Source of the DNA: Candidatus Peregrinibacteria bacterium
GTDB lineage: Bacteria; Patescibacteriota; Gracilibacteria; UM-FILTER-43-11
Length of the DNA stretch: 22,858 bases
Assembly (NCBI GenBank): GCA_030618315.1
Contig: JAUXDO010000007.1
Location: forward strand, 1 to 22,858
Direction: 5' to 3'
Made by a program: the position numbers and the translations under genes. Positions 1 through 6,908 of the stretch are shown piece by piece; positions within the stretch are counted from its first letter, which is position 1; every line of letters begins with the position of its first letter. The notes below the pieces were generated by a model. It saw only the letters and a program-made list of their open reading frames with translations. It had not been told where the DNA came from and did no database searches.

Positions 1-1
1 T

Positions 2-196
2 GATGCTATGAAAACTTTACTCAAATATGCAAAAGAGAAACTTGGATTAAAAGAGGTTTATCTGAATGTCGATATTCCAAACATCCCTGCTCAAAAAGTT
101 TATAAAAAGTGTGGATTTGAAATTGTTGCTAAAGAAAAAGCCCCTGAGCGCACAAATAGCGGAGGAGAGCAATATGTTATGAAGGTAGAATTATAA
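2..196 (+). CDS. GNAT-family N-acetyltransferase, C-terminal fragment
   Basis: This is the 3' end of a gene that starts before the window; the frame is open from base 2. The visible part carries the GNAT C-terminal signature: an N-x-x-A-x-x-x-Y-x-K-x-GF stretch (NIPAQKVYKKCGF) followed by a final strand ending in YVMKVEL. In this family that segment forms the last part of motif A and motif B around acetyl-CoA. The acceptor substrate cannot be told because the N-terminal half is missing. The stop codon directly abuts the stop of the next gene on the other strand, with no base between. Confidence 0.8.
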   Translation, partial: DAMKTLLKYAKEKLGLKEVYLNVDIPNIPAQKVYKKCGFEIVAKEKAPERTNSGGEQYVMKVEL

Positions 197-538
197 TTAC
201 CACACCCTAGATACTCTTTCCTCTTTTTCATCTCTATCTCCATCTTCACGCGCAGATTTCAGGGAGATTTCATATATTTTTCTATATTTTTCAAGCCCTG
301 CAAATACAACTGCTTCATCTTCCTTTTTGCAAAGTCCAAGATTGCAGTATCCAACAAGTTTGATCTTAACTCTGAATAACTGAATTAAGCTATCTGTACA
401 TAAATTACTAAAATCAATTTTATTTTTTATTAATCCACTCGAAATACCTACAGCAATACGCTGTTTTTCATCATCATCGATTTCCAGATTTTCTTTCATC
501 CAATCCGCAAATTGAATGAGTCGGTTTTTTGTGTACAT
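197..538 (-). CDS. Hypothetical protein, 113 aa
   Basis: I do not recognise this protein. It is mostly helical and charged, with a Cys pair in the middle (YCNLGLCKK) and a strongly charged C-terminus rich in D, E, R and K. No signal peptide or membrane segment is visible. It is the last gene of a minus-strand run but is separated from the Mth938 gene by about 60 bp that contain a promoter-like TTGACT (rc 589-594) with TATTTA (rc 565-570), so it is probably transcribed on its own. Its stop abuts the GNAT stop tail to tail. Confidence 0.6.
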   Translation of the reverse strand: MYTKNRLIQFADWMKENLEIDDDEKQRIAVGISSGLIKNKIDFSNLCTDSLIQLFRVKIKLVGYCNLGLCKKEDEAVVFAGLEKYRKIYEISLKSAREDGDRDEKEERVSRVW

Positions 539-564
539 TTAGTTTGGAGGGCTAAATTGAGATA

Positions 565-594
565 TAAATATATTGATTTTAAATAAAAAGTCAA
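565..594 (-). promoter_or_regulatory. Sigma-70-like promoter of the 113-aa gene
   Basis: On the minus strand TTGACT lies at 594-589 and TATTTA at 570-565, with an 18-bp spacer in very AT-rich DNA. The leader to the ATG would be about 20 nt. Confidence 0.45.
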
Positions 595-598
595 GAAA

Positions 599-934
599 TT
601 AACAAGTCAGGTGAAAAGCCCCAATCACCTTTTTGCCTTCATCCGACAGTCGATTATAAGTTTTTACCGCATCGCCAGTTATTTCTATAACAAGCTCTAC
701 GCCTAAATTTTTTATATATCCAATAGTCTTTTGGGGAACTTTACACATACCAGAAGCACCACTTCCAATCACAAGTACGTCAAAACTATTCGGTAAATCC
801 TTTAGGTCTTCAATACCCACAACATGCCCCTCTTTGCGCCACCAATCAATCACCTTCCCCTCCGATAAAATTAGATCGTGATCATATGTTTTATTGTCGA
901 TAGTGATTTGGCCGAAATTGTAGCTGTCTATCAT
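599..934 (-). CDS. Mth938-like domain protein (AAMDC/DUF498 family)
   Basis: The 111-aa protein follows the Mth938 family pattern from end to end: an N-terminal I-x-x-Y-x-FG-x-I segment, K-x-Y-x-x-DL-I-L, the WWRKEGH block (residues 31-37), DVLVIGSGASG (52-62), and a family-typical HLTC end. The length is that of a complete single-domain protein. The fold is known from Methanothermobacter Mth938, human AAMDC and the NDUFAF3 assembly factor; no reaction is established for the bacterial members. It overlaps the upstream Janus-like gene by ATGA (931-934), so the two are probably translationally coupled. Confidence 0.85.
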   Translation of the reverse strand: MIDSYNFGQITIDNKTYDHDLILSEGKVIDWWRKEGHVVGIEDLKDLPNSFDVLVIGSGASGMCKVPQKTIGYIKNLGVELVIEITGDAVKTYNRLSDEGKKVIGAFHLTC

Positions 935-1383
935 ACATTTACATTAATATATTCAAAATCAGGGATTACCAAAACAGGCATCATTCCTAAATGAAAAGTC
1001 GCTTCAATTGCTATTTCCATCTTAGCAATATCAATATCTGACTTATTATAATTACCGTAAATTCCGCTTTTTCCGCTAAGTTTGCATTCCACATAATCTC
1101 CAACCATCTCAAGTTCAATTTTGCCCCCGCCCATAATCTCCTTTTTTATCTGTGCACTTTCTGGATTTTCAATTCCGAGTTCTTCAAGAAGCATATTGTG
1201 GAAAAAATTGGCTTTATCCCACTTGTCCAAGGTAAAAACCTTAGCGATAAATTTACCATCGCTCGTAATCACAAATTTACCTTTTAGAAGATTAATTTTG
1301 CCGAATTCCGAAATATCCTCACCCCATATATGTATATCGGGTAGGTTTTTTAAGACTTCGATGTCTTGTGAAGTTTTTGCCAT
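931..1383 (-). CDS. Janus/Ocnus-like protein (phosphohistidine phosphatase PHPT1 family candidate)
   Basis: The 150-aa protein shows the landmarks of the Janus/Ocnus family, whose animal member PHPT1 removes phosphate from phosphohistidine. These are a KW-x(6)-H segment with a candidate catalytic His at residue 62 (preceded by FF, followed by a helix), a GGG-K-I turn at 85-89 (GGGRI in PHPT1), and an S-x-x-YG stretch near 107-110 followed by an amphipathic helix and a final strand. Known family: the motif order. Inferred: the activity. It is the upstream member of an ATGA-overlapping pair with the Mth938 gene. A TATAAT box lies about 25 bp upstream (rc 1407-1412). Confidence 0.55.
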   Translation of the reverse strand: MAKTSQDIEVLKNLPDIHIWGEDISEFGKINLLKGKFVITSDGKFIAKVFTLDKWDKANFFHNMLLEELGIENPESAQIKKEIMGGGKIELEMVGDYVECKLSGKSGIYGNYNKSDIDIAKMEIAIEATFHLGMMPVLVIPDFEYINVNV

Positions 1384-1406
1384 GATTTTGTTTTTATATT
1401 TTATTC

Positions 1407-1412
1407 ATTATA
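1407..1412 (-). promoter_or_regulatory. -10 box upstream of the Janus-like gene
   Basis: TATAAT on the minus strand preceded by TTGG. No good -35 is visible 17 bp upstream. It probably drives the Janus-like/Mth938 pair. Confidence 0.4.
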
Positions 1413-1446
1413 CCAAAAAAAACGCAAAACTAAAAATCTTATTAGC

Positions 1447-1881
1447 CTATGCTTTTGCCGAATTACCAGTAGCAATACCATCAAGTTCGTTCAAAAGCGA
1501 TGTGACCCTGCTTCTTATCTCAAGATTAATCCTTCCTTGTACTAATTGCTTTGCCATTTCAAGTTTTTCCTCTGTAAGCCCCATTGTTTCCAGAGCCTCT
1601 TTTGTTTTTTGTCCAATATTCAGCGTACCATCATTTGAATTACAAAGAATATCAACCAGTTGTTCGATTTTTTCTTCATCTGCTGTAGCGTTTTTAGAAA
1701 ATCTAAGAAGCCTGTTGACTTCACCTAAGCACGCAGAAACAACCAATGAACTCTTATTTCCAAGTAATTCGTAAAGCTCTCTATCATAATCAATTTTTGT
1801 TCTTTCTCTTGATCCAGCCTTTTCAAGAACGAATTCTCTTCGTAGATCGTTATGCCCCAATGAATTAGATTTGATATTCAT
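1447..1881 (-). CDS. Hypothetical helical protein, 144 aa
   Basis: I do not recognise this protein. It is soluble and predicted almost wholly helical, with many E, K and L residues and no signal peptide or membrane segment. The central part (about residues 35-75) and the C-terminal half (95-135) look like amphipathic helices. It lies 25 bp downstream of the response-regulator gene on the same strand, so the two are probably co-transcribed. It may be a partner or output of that receiver protein, but this rests only on position. Confidence 0.6.
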   Translation of the reverse strand: MNIKSNSLGHNDLRREFVLEKAGSRERTKIDYDRELYELLGNKSSLVVSACLGEVNRLLRFSKNATADEEKIEQLVDILCNSNDGTLNIGQKTKEALETMGLTEEKLEMAKQLVQGRINLEIRSRVTSLLNELDGIATGNSAKA

Positions 1882-1906
1882 AGTAAATTATTATGTATAA
1901 AATTTA

Positions 1907-2299
1907 TTATTTCTGAATATCTCCAAACATAGTGCGTATTGTTTCAATAAAAGCATCCAAGTCTTTTAATATTACTATCGTAGCCCCAGCTTCCTTAATC
2001 AAATCATCTACGCTTGGATGTCCAGCGCGTCCGCTCCATCCGATTATAGGTTCTATACCAGCTTCTTTGCCTGCTTTTATTGCTTCCGCCCATGCCCCAT
2101 CGTTGGCATTAACATCCCAGTCTGAAACCAAAAGGTCAATATTTCCTCTTTCTTCATTTATTATTTTAATTCCTTCCTTTACAGTATTAGCTGTTATTAC
2201 ATTAACATTGCAAAATTTTTCTAAAATACGTTTTGACATTTTTGTTATTGCTGGTTCATCATCCACAACCAGAACTGTTTTTTCCTCCTCTCCGTTCAT
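1907..2299 (-). CDS. Single-domain response regulator (receiver domain)
   Basis: A complete CheY-like receiver with no output domain. Using the start at 2299 (130 aa), the acidic pair is D13-D14 in VLVVDDE, the phospho-acceptor is D60 in LLVSDWD, the switch Ser is S89 in GWSGR, and the conserved Lys is K112 in ILKD. An ATG nine codons upstream (2326) is also in frame. However, the promoter -10 box ends only 3 bases before it, so transcription should begin inside that codon; the 2299 start also gives the usual short receiver N-terminus. No histidine kinase is in the window. Confidence 0.85.
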   Translation of the reverse strand: MNGEEEKTVLVVDDEPAITKMSKRILEKFCNVNVITANTVKEGIKIINEERGNIDLLVSDWDVNANDGAWAEAIKAGKEAGIEPIIGWSGRAGHPSVDDLIKEAGATIVILKDLDAFIETIRTMFGDIQK

Positions 2300-2329
2300 A
2301 ATATTAAAGTTAAATTTATTAGGCATATG

Positions 2330-2358
2330 ATTTTAACAAATATTTAATGTTTTGTCAA
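2330..2358 (-). promoter_or_regulatory. Promoter of the response-regulator gene
   Basis: On the minus strand a consensus TTGACA (2358-2353) is 17 bp from TAAAAT (2335-2330). The expected transcript start is near 2323. That argues for the 2299 ATG over the 2326 ATG. Confidence 0.7.
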
Positions 2359-2361
2359 ACT

Positions 2362-2559
2362 TTATATCCAGTCACATGTTCCAATTACTTTTAGCCCAAA
2401 CTTTTCAAGTGTTTGACCAACATTTTTCCTGACATCAAAAACAGTAATGATAAATAAATTATCACTTATTTTTTTAGATTCGATTGAGCCTAATTCCAAA
2501 GTAAGTAGGCCGCGATTATACGAATCCAAATTTCCTTCGATTTTAAAAGTTTTGAGCAT
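2362..2559 (-). CDS. Hypothetical protein, 65 aa
   Basis: I do not recognise it. It is a small protein that reads as alternating strands (KTFKIEGNL, LLTLELGSI, LFIITVFDV) plus one helix and a final strand ending in a Cys-Asp-Trp-Ile tail, so a small alpha/beta domain is likely. It has no signal peptide or membrane segment. It has a strong promoter of its own just upstream and sits before the response-regulator gene on the same strand. Confidence 0.55.
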   Translation of the reverse strand: MLKTFKIEGNLDSYNRGLLTLELGSIESKKISDNLFIITVFDVRKNVGQTLEKFGLKVIGTCDWI

Positions 2560-2584
2560 TTTTAATGCTTATAAAAGGCTGACT

Positions 2585-2612
2585 ATTATACCAAATAATG
2601 TACTATTGTCAA
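2585..2612 (-). promoter_or_regulatory. Strong promoter of the 65-aa gene
   Basis: On the minus strand TTGACA (2612-2607) is 16 bp from TATAAT (2590-2585), both perfect consensus. The expected leader before the ATG at 2559 is about 20 nt. Confidence 0.75.
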
Positions 2613-2662
2613 GTACATAAAAAACAATAAAAACAGATTGGTTAGAGCTGCTAATTATTAAG

Positions 2663-2739
2663 TGGTGGGCGCTATAAGAGTCGAACTTATGACCTTCTGG
2701 GTGTAAACCAGACGCTCTAACCAACTGAGCTAAGCGCCC
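2663..2739 (-). tRNA. tRNA-Val (anticodon UAC)
   Basis: The minus strand folds as a full cloverleaf. The acceptor is GGGCGCT with AGCGCCC, the D-arm starts TTAGCTCAG, and the anticodon stem TCTGG/CCAGA encloses TTTACAC, giving anticodon TAC. The T-arm has a TTCGACT loop. The 3' CCA is encoded in the DNA (2665-2663). Confidence 0.95.
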
Positions 2740-2753
2740 CCGATTGCCAGGAG

Positions 2754-2782
2754 ATATTATCAAAAAAGTATAATACTTGCAA
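2754..2782 (-). promoter_or_regulatory. Promoter of tRNA-Val
   Basis: On the minus strand TTGCAA (2782-2777) is 17 bp from TAATAT (2759-2754), about 15 bp ahead of the mature tRNA 5' end. Confidence 0.6.
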
Positions 2783-2839
2783 GATTTTCTTTACAAAAAG
2801 GTGTATTTCAATAAAAATGAATAGGCAAAATCCTAACGT

Positions 2840-2914
2840 GGGGCCATCGTCTAGTGGTTAGGACTTCGGATTCTCATTCCGGCAACAGGGGTTCGATTCC
2901 CCTTGGCCCTACCA
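2840..2914 (+). tRNA. tRNA-Glu (anticodon CUC)
   Basis: The cloverleaf has acceptor GGGGCCA with TGGCCCT (first pair a G-T wobble), a D-arm TCGTCTAGTGG typical of glutamate tRNAs, an anticodon loop TTCTCAT giving CTC, and a T-arm GGGG-TTCGATT-CCCC. CCA is encoded. It is divergent from tRNA-Val, about 100 bp apart. Confidence 0.95.
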
Positions 2915-2942
2915 TCGTAAAATCAAACTCCAGCCTACAGAT

Positions 2943-3120
2943 AATCCTACGCCATGCTACGGATTCTCTTTCGGCTTACGTTTTATTTTACTCATTCCCT
3001 AATAGGGCTTGCATTCTTATTAATAATAAAACTCTCCACTATGTTACGTGTTTTATTATTAATAAGCCCTTCACTACAGTAATTCATCTCCGCTATGCTA
3101 CGATAAATTACTTCCGTTAC
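2943..3120. repeat. Hairpin family with a conserved loop core
   Basis: Three aligned copies of a degenerate 15-mer are visible: CTACGCCATGCTACG (2947-2961), CTCCACTATGTTACG (3034-3048) and CTCCGCTATGCTACG (3088-3102). Each sits in the loop of an inverted repeat whose arms differ: AATCC/GGATT; a perfect 17-bp arm pair at 3016-3032 and 3050-3066; and AGTAATT/AATTACT. A small TTCCGT-TACGGAA palindrome follows. The rest of the gene-free stretch 2915-3309 holds only a GGAGTCCGGACTCC palindrome (3227-3240), a CTCCA/TGGAG hairpin (3249-3264) and AT-rich filler. Confidence 0.6.
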
Positions 3121-3309
3121 GGAACATGCAGCTCGCAATTTTACAAAAAATACCCACCTCATCTCGCTCTGCTCGCCCTTTTCTCGCATTTTTTGGGGAC
3201 CCCTGTTTTTTTAGTAGGGCAAATTTGGAGTCCGGACTCCATTTACATCTCCAAAAATCTGGAGAAAAATACATCTCCTCATTATTTTTCAATTTCAATT
3301 GATATACCA

Positions 3310-3903
3310 TTATTTAATTTCTTGGTAATCTTTTAAAATTCTAAAATCATTTTTTAACTCTTCTATCATATTTTGGTTATAAGTCGCCACAGCAGGATGA
3401 TACAGAGGAATAATTTTAACCATCTGCTCGCCGTCATTTCCGTCAAAAACTCTGCCATGAATTTTGCTGATTCCATCACATTGATTCGATAAACCAAACA
3501 ATTCCATAACAAAACGGCTGGCAAAATTCCCTAAACAGCATATTATTTTTGGCTGAATGATTTTAATTTGCCTAATCAAATAGGGGGTACAGGCGTCAAT
3601 TTCGCTTTGTAAAGGATTGCGATTACCGGGAGGTCGGCATTTTAAAATATTGGTAATATAAATATCTTCCCTTTTCATTTCCGCGAATTGTAATAATTCA
3701 TCAAAAATTTTTCCCGCCTGTCCGCAAAACGGTCTTCCTGTTTTATTTTCATTAAATCCCGGAGCTTCACCTACAAACACAATACTTGCCTGATGATTGC
3801 CCTGTCCTATAACCGGATAAATCCTTGTTTTATATAGGGAGCATTTTTTACAATCTAAAACTTCATCTCTGATTACTCTGAGATTTGGATTAATTTTATG
3901 CAT
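3310..3903 (-). CDS. Uracil-DNA glycosylase, family 4 (Fe-S)
   Basis: The enzyme removes uracil from DNA to start base-excision repair. The 197-aa protein has all family-4 marks. The N-terminal Cys pair C18 and C21 (CKKC) and the later pair C89 and C105 should bind a 4Fe-4S cluster. GEAPGFNE (45-52) is motif 1, GRPFCGQAGK (56-65) contacts the base pocket, and LYHPA around H169 is motif 2. The length is normal. It ends about 400 bp from tRNA-Glu, tail to tail, with the hairpin region between. Confidence 0.93.
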   Translation of the reverse strand: MHKINPNLRVIRDEVLDCKKCSLYKTRIYPVIGQGNHQASIVFVGEAPGFNENKTGRPFCGQAGKIFDELLQFAEMKREDIYITNILKCRPPGNRNPLQSEIDACTPYLIRQIKIIQPKIICCLGNFASRFVMELFGLSNQCDGISKIHGRVFDGNDGEQMVKIIPLYHPAVATYNQNMIEELKNDFRILKDYQEIK

Positions 3904-4074
3904 ATCATTCCATTTTTAGAAAATAGCCTAAAGAAGTTTATAAATTCACTTTTATTTTCACATATTACGAATATATATCCATAACATTGCAAAATCAAAC
4001 AATTCCTCGCCGATAAACAATAAATCTGATAAAATGATTCACGTAAATCGTACAACATAAATCATACAACCTAG

Positions 4075-4356
4075 ATGGAGCATAAAATAAAAGAACTCGC
4101 AGAGGCAATCACAAACACTCACACTAGCAATTTAGTGCAGAGTCATGTTAAGGAATTGAAATTTGAAAACAATCACCTGACAATTTATGTAGATAATGCA
4201 GGGCCTTTACACGAACTGGAAGGTGAGGAATGTGATCATCACTTACAAAACGGAATGGAAAAGGTGTATAGTGATATAACCTACGAATTGAAATTATCTG
4301 AGGGCGGGGGAATGCATGAGAGGGAGAATGCCGTTCCGCATGATATAAATCAATAA
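4075..4356 (+). CDS. Hypothetical protein, 93 aa
   Basis: I do not recognise it with confidence. It has an N-terminal helix, a strand-like KELKFENNHLTIYVDNAGPLHEL segment, a helix, then YELKL and a polar tail with a GGG-M-H run. The pattern of strand, two helices and strand is loosely like DUF721/DciA domains, but I see no decisive motif. A TAAAAT box lies at 4030-4035, and two near-identical 14-bp units (ATAAATC-TACAAC type) sit between it and the ATG. It is followed by the GTGGAT hairpin array and the convergent rnhB. Confidence 0.55.
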   Translation: MEHKIKELAEAITNTHTSNLVQSHVKELKFENNHLTIYVDNAGPLHELEGEECDHHLQNGMEKVYSDITYELKLSEGGGMHERENAVPHDINQ

Positions 4357-4362
4357 TTTGCG

Positions 4363-4600
4363 CTTCGCTGTGGATTATGCTCGGAGTACCTCACGTGGAT
4401 GAGCTTCGCGTGGATGTTGCCTTCGGCGTGGATGAGCTTCGCGTGGTTCTTATTTTATTGTGGGTGGATACTTTAAATGAGCCCGTCAAAATAAAATAGG
4501 ACAACAGCGAGTAATCGAGCGACATCCACGCGAGTACTCGAGCTCATCCACAGGTCTGTACTCAGACCGACATCCACGCTAGTAATCTCGCAGACCCACG
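4363..4600. repeat. Array of GTGGAT boxes arranged as a large inverted repeat
   Basis: Left half: GTGGAT boxes start at 4370, 4395, 4410 and 4428, with a truncated GTGG at 4443 and another box at 4464, separated by short spacers such as GAGCTTCGC. Right half: the same box occurs inverted (ATCCAC at 4524, 4546 and 4572). Right-hand spacers are themselves hairpins, for example GGTCTG-AGTA-CAGACC read on the minus strand. The centre is an AT-rich inverted repeat, TATTTTATT at 4451-4459 against AAATAAAATA at 4488-4497. It fills the convergent gap before rnhB; the same boxes recur after leuS. Confidence 0.75.
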
Positions 4601-4603
4601 GCA

Positions 4604-5197
4604 TCAGCCAGAATTAAACGGCGAAAAGCTCTTCCTATGAATCGGACATGCCCCATGCTTTTTAATGGCGCTCAAATGCACCTCAGTTCCATATCCCATA
4701 TGATCTCCAAAGCTGTATTTGGGGTATTTTTTGTCATATTTGACCATCAAATGATCCCGATGGACTTTGGCGATAATCGAAGCTGCGGCGATGCTGAACA
4801 CCTTCTCATCACCCTTAATTATTGGCATTTGCGGAATATCCATAATGTTCACAGGAACGGCATCTGTAAGGATAAAATCGGGCGTAGGATCGAGTTTATT
4901 AATAGCTTGGCGCATAGCGAGCTTAGTGGCGTTTAAGATGCCCATTTCATCAATTTTAGAGGGTGTAATGACTCCTACGGCATAAGTAAGGGCATTATTG
5001 CTAATTTCGACAAATAACTGCTCTCTCTGCATAGCTGTAAGCTGTTTTGAATCATTTATAAGCTCATTTCTGTATCCATCAGGCATAATTACTGCAGCAG
5101 CAACAACAGGACCAGCAAGAGGCCCACGACCAGCCTCATCGACTCCAGCTATGTGCTGATATCCTTTGTTTTTGAGGTTTTGTTCTTGTTTGTACAT
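4604..5197 (-). CDS. rnhB: Ribonuclease HII
   Basis: RNase HII cuts the RNA strand of RNA-DNA hybrids and nicks at single ribonucleotides in DNA. The 197-aa protein has the family signature GVDEAGRGPLAGPVV (18-32). The four catalytic acidic residues are D20, E21, D112 (in LTDAV) and D148 (in KVHRDHLM), and a conserved GYGT segment is at 168-171. The length is typical of bacterial RnhB. The stop is TGA. The gene starts about 115 bp from the flippase gene on the same strand, separated by repeated GATTAGCGATT-type words. Confidence 0.95.
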   Translation of the reverse strand: MYKQEQNLKNKGYQHIAGVDEAGRGPLAGPVVAAAVIMPDGYRNELINDSKQLTAMQREQLFVEISNNALTYAVGVITPSKIDEMGILNATKLAMRQAINKLDPTPDFILTDAVPVNIMDIPQMPIIKGDEKVFSIAAASIIAKVHRDHLMVKYDKKYPKYSFGDHMGYGTEVHLSAIKKHGACPIHRKSFSPFNSG

Positions 5198-5205
5198 GTT
5201 TTTTT

Positions 5206-5306
5206 GATTAGCGATTCCAGATTAGTGATTTAAGAATAGCGATTTTATTCTTTATATCTGGATGTAAAATCTTAAATCGCTAATCGCTAATCTTAAATCA
5301 CTAATC
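5206..5306. repeat. Inverted repeat made of iterated AT-rich words
   Basis: The gap between rnhB and the flippase gene is built from words GATTAGCGATT and GATTTAAG on the left (5206-5234) and their complements CGCTAATC and CTTAAATC on the right (5271-5306). They can pair as a long imperfect hairpin. Similar low-complexity word repeats occur at other gene borders in this window. Confidence 0.6.
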
Positions 5307-5313
5307 AATTAAA

Positions 5314-6849
5314 TTAGGATTTCTTCAATAATCTCATCATCTCTGGCGTAATAGACTTGGTTTTAATAACCATTATTCCATAAACAACTCCGCCGAGTGG
5401 TACGAGTAATGCAATTTGCCATACAAACCATATACCTTCCATCCATATGTATCCTGCCCAAACTGCGACCCCCATTACAATAGAGGAAATAATAATCTTA
5501 AATAAAGTTTTTGGTGACAAGTTAAATCCAAGTGTTCTTTTAACTATCCAGCCTGTAAAAATCAGTATAAAAAGTGCTGAAACAACCGACGTCATAGCTG
5601 CACCACGGAATCCCCAATATGGGATGACTATCAGATTTCCGATCAGATTTAAAAGCACACAGCCGGCATTGATGATCATCAATTTAACCTGCTTGTTTAG
5701 CACCACAAGCGTAAAACCAAATAGGGTGCTAATGAAAGAAAAGAGCATTGCGAACATCAGAATCCTGACCGCCATATCCGAACCAAACATGTATGTATTT
5801 CCGCTTACGAATTCAGCGTCAGAAATAAAATGAATTATTGGCACGGCGAGTACAAAACCGCCCACCAGAATCGGTACACCGGTCGCTATTAAAAAGTCGA
5901 AAGAATATTGCATCAATTCCTTAATCTTATTATTTTGCTCTTCAATAAACCGCGTCATTACAGGCAAAACTGAATTCATAAAGTAAACGGGGATAATCAC
6001 CAGCATCTCCAAAAATCGCATTGCAACACCGTACAAACCAACTTCCGTATCACCACAAAGTACCTCGGCACACTGAGTAGATCCATCCGCCAATGTGGTT
6101 GTATGAGGTAGCATCAATGTCATCAAAATAACATCTAATCTAAAGTAAATTGTGTTTAATACAAGCGCGACACCGTATGGTAGGGAAGTGACAAATATCT
6201 TTTTCCAAAAGCCAAAATCAAATCGATATGAGATTGTTGTAAAACGTCTTACATAGTAAGAGGTTATTGCGAACATAACAAAATTACCTATAACTCCTGC
6301 CCAAAGCAGATGATAAAAACCGGTAATATTGTCGCTTGTAAAAAGATAATAAGCTACAAATGCCATGTACCCAACACTCACGATTTTACCTATAACAAGT
6401 CCAATAGTCGCAAATTGCATCTTTAAATGAACTTGCAATACACTGCTTACAGTACCGTTTAAAAGTGTAAAAATTGTCGCGAGTGTAGCAACCAGCACAC
6501 CCATCGGAATAACAGTATCCGCATAAGTCGGAATCATAAATGCAACAATTGCCGCCCCAGCCATAGTCAGAATCGCCAATCCCGTACGAAGTCCAAGTAC
6601 ATTGCCGAGTATCATAGGTATTTTACTCTCGTCTTTGGACATCTCTTTCACCGTAATCGTGTATATCCCAAAATCCGCCGCTATCCCAAAGAAAGCCAAA
6701 AATTGATACACAGTAGTGTAATCACCATAACCCGCAGTTCCCAAATAACCGGATATTATCTTAAGAACAACGATGGAAAGACCAGCTGTGATTATTTTTC
6801 CCAGAACCTGAATAAAGGTATTTTCGAGGATTTTTCGGGCGATAGACAT
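5314..6849 (-). CDS. Polysaccharide/oligosaccharide flippase (Wzx type, MATE-like)
   Basis: A 511-aa integral membrane protein with about 12-14 hydrophobic segments spread evenly over its length. Its N-terminus (ARKILENTFIQVLGKII) and early GTAGYGDYTTVYQFL segment are typical of the polysaccharide-transporter branch of the MOP superfamily. Such proteins flip lipid-linked sugar units across the cytoplasmic membrane. The cargo cannot be told from sequence, but rfbB, glmS and a 2,3-dehydratase lie a few kb away. The C-terminus ends in a short basic tail. A TATAAT box lies about 30 bp upstream of the ATG. Confidence 0.88.
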   Translation of the reverse strand: MSIARKILENTFIQVLGKIITAGLSIVVLKIISGYLGTAGYGDYTTVYQFLAFFGIAADFGIYTITVKEMSKDESKIPMILGNVLGLRTGLAILTMAGAAIVAFMIPTYADTVIPMGVLVATLATIFTLLNGTVSSVLQVHLKMQFATIGLVIGKIVSVGYMAFVAYYLFTSDNITGFYHLLWAGVIGNFVMFAITSYYVRRFTTISYRFDFGFWKKIFVTSLPYGVALVLNTIYFRLDVILMTLMLPHTTTLADGSTQCAEVLCGDTEVGLYGVAMRFLEMLVIIPVYFMNSVLPVMTRFIEEQNNKIKELMQYSFDFLIATGVPILVGGFVLAVPIIHFISDAEFVSGNTYMFGSDMAVRILMFAMLFSFISTLFGFTLVVLNKQVKLMIINAGCVLLNLIGNLIVIPYWGFRGAAMTSVVSALFILIFTGWIVKRTLGFNLSPKTLFKIIISSIVMGVAVWAGYIWMEGIWFVWQIALLVPLGGVVYGIMVIKTKSITPEMMRLLKKS

Positions 6850-6879
6850 GCTTTTTTTTCAGTAAATTTAGCTACACGG

Positions 6880-6885
6880 ATTATA
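6880..6885 (-). promoter_or_regulatory. -10 box of the flippase gene
   Basis: TATAAT on the minus strand, about 30 bp upstream of the ATG at 6849. No convincing -35 is visible. Confidence 0.4.
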
Positions 6886-6908
6886 CCCGAATATTAGCTT
6901 TTTAACTA

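Noticed and set aside
1121..1774. 217-aa plus-strand frame
   Set aside because: Antisense shadow over two minus-strand genes that have clear family or coding character.
2569..2763. 64-aa frame on the minus strand
   Set aside because: It is tRNA-Val and its promoter read as protein.
3195..3214. GGGGACCCC followed by a T-run as a terminator
   Set aside because: The stem is only about 3-4 bp with a minimal loop, too weak to call.
2854..3336. 160-aa frame on the plus strand
   Set aside because: It starts inside tRNA-Glu and crosses the hairpin repeats; no protein-like pattern.
3873..4058. 61-aa minus-strand frame upstream of the uracil-DNA glycosylase
   Set aside because: It overlaps the glycosylase start in another frame, sits in AT-rich spacer DNA and shows no protein-like features.
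4363..4600. CRISPR-like alternation of constant boxes and variable spacers
   Set aside because: Boxes are only 6-10 bp, spacing is irregular (15-25 bp), spacers are self-complementary, half the boxes are inverted, and no cas gene is present.
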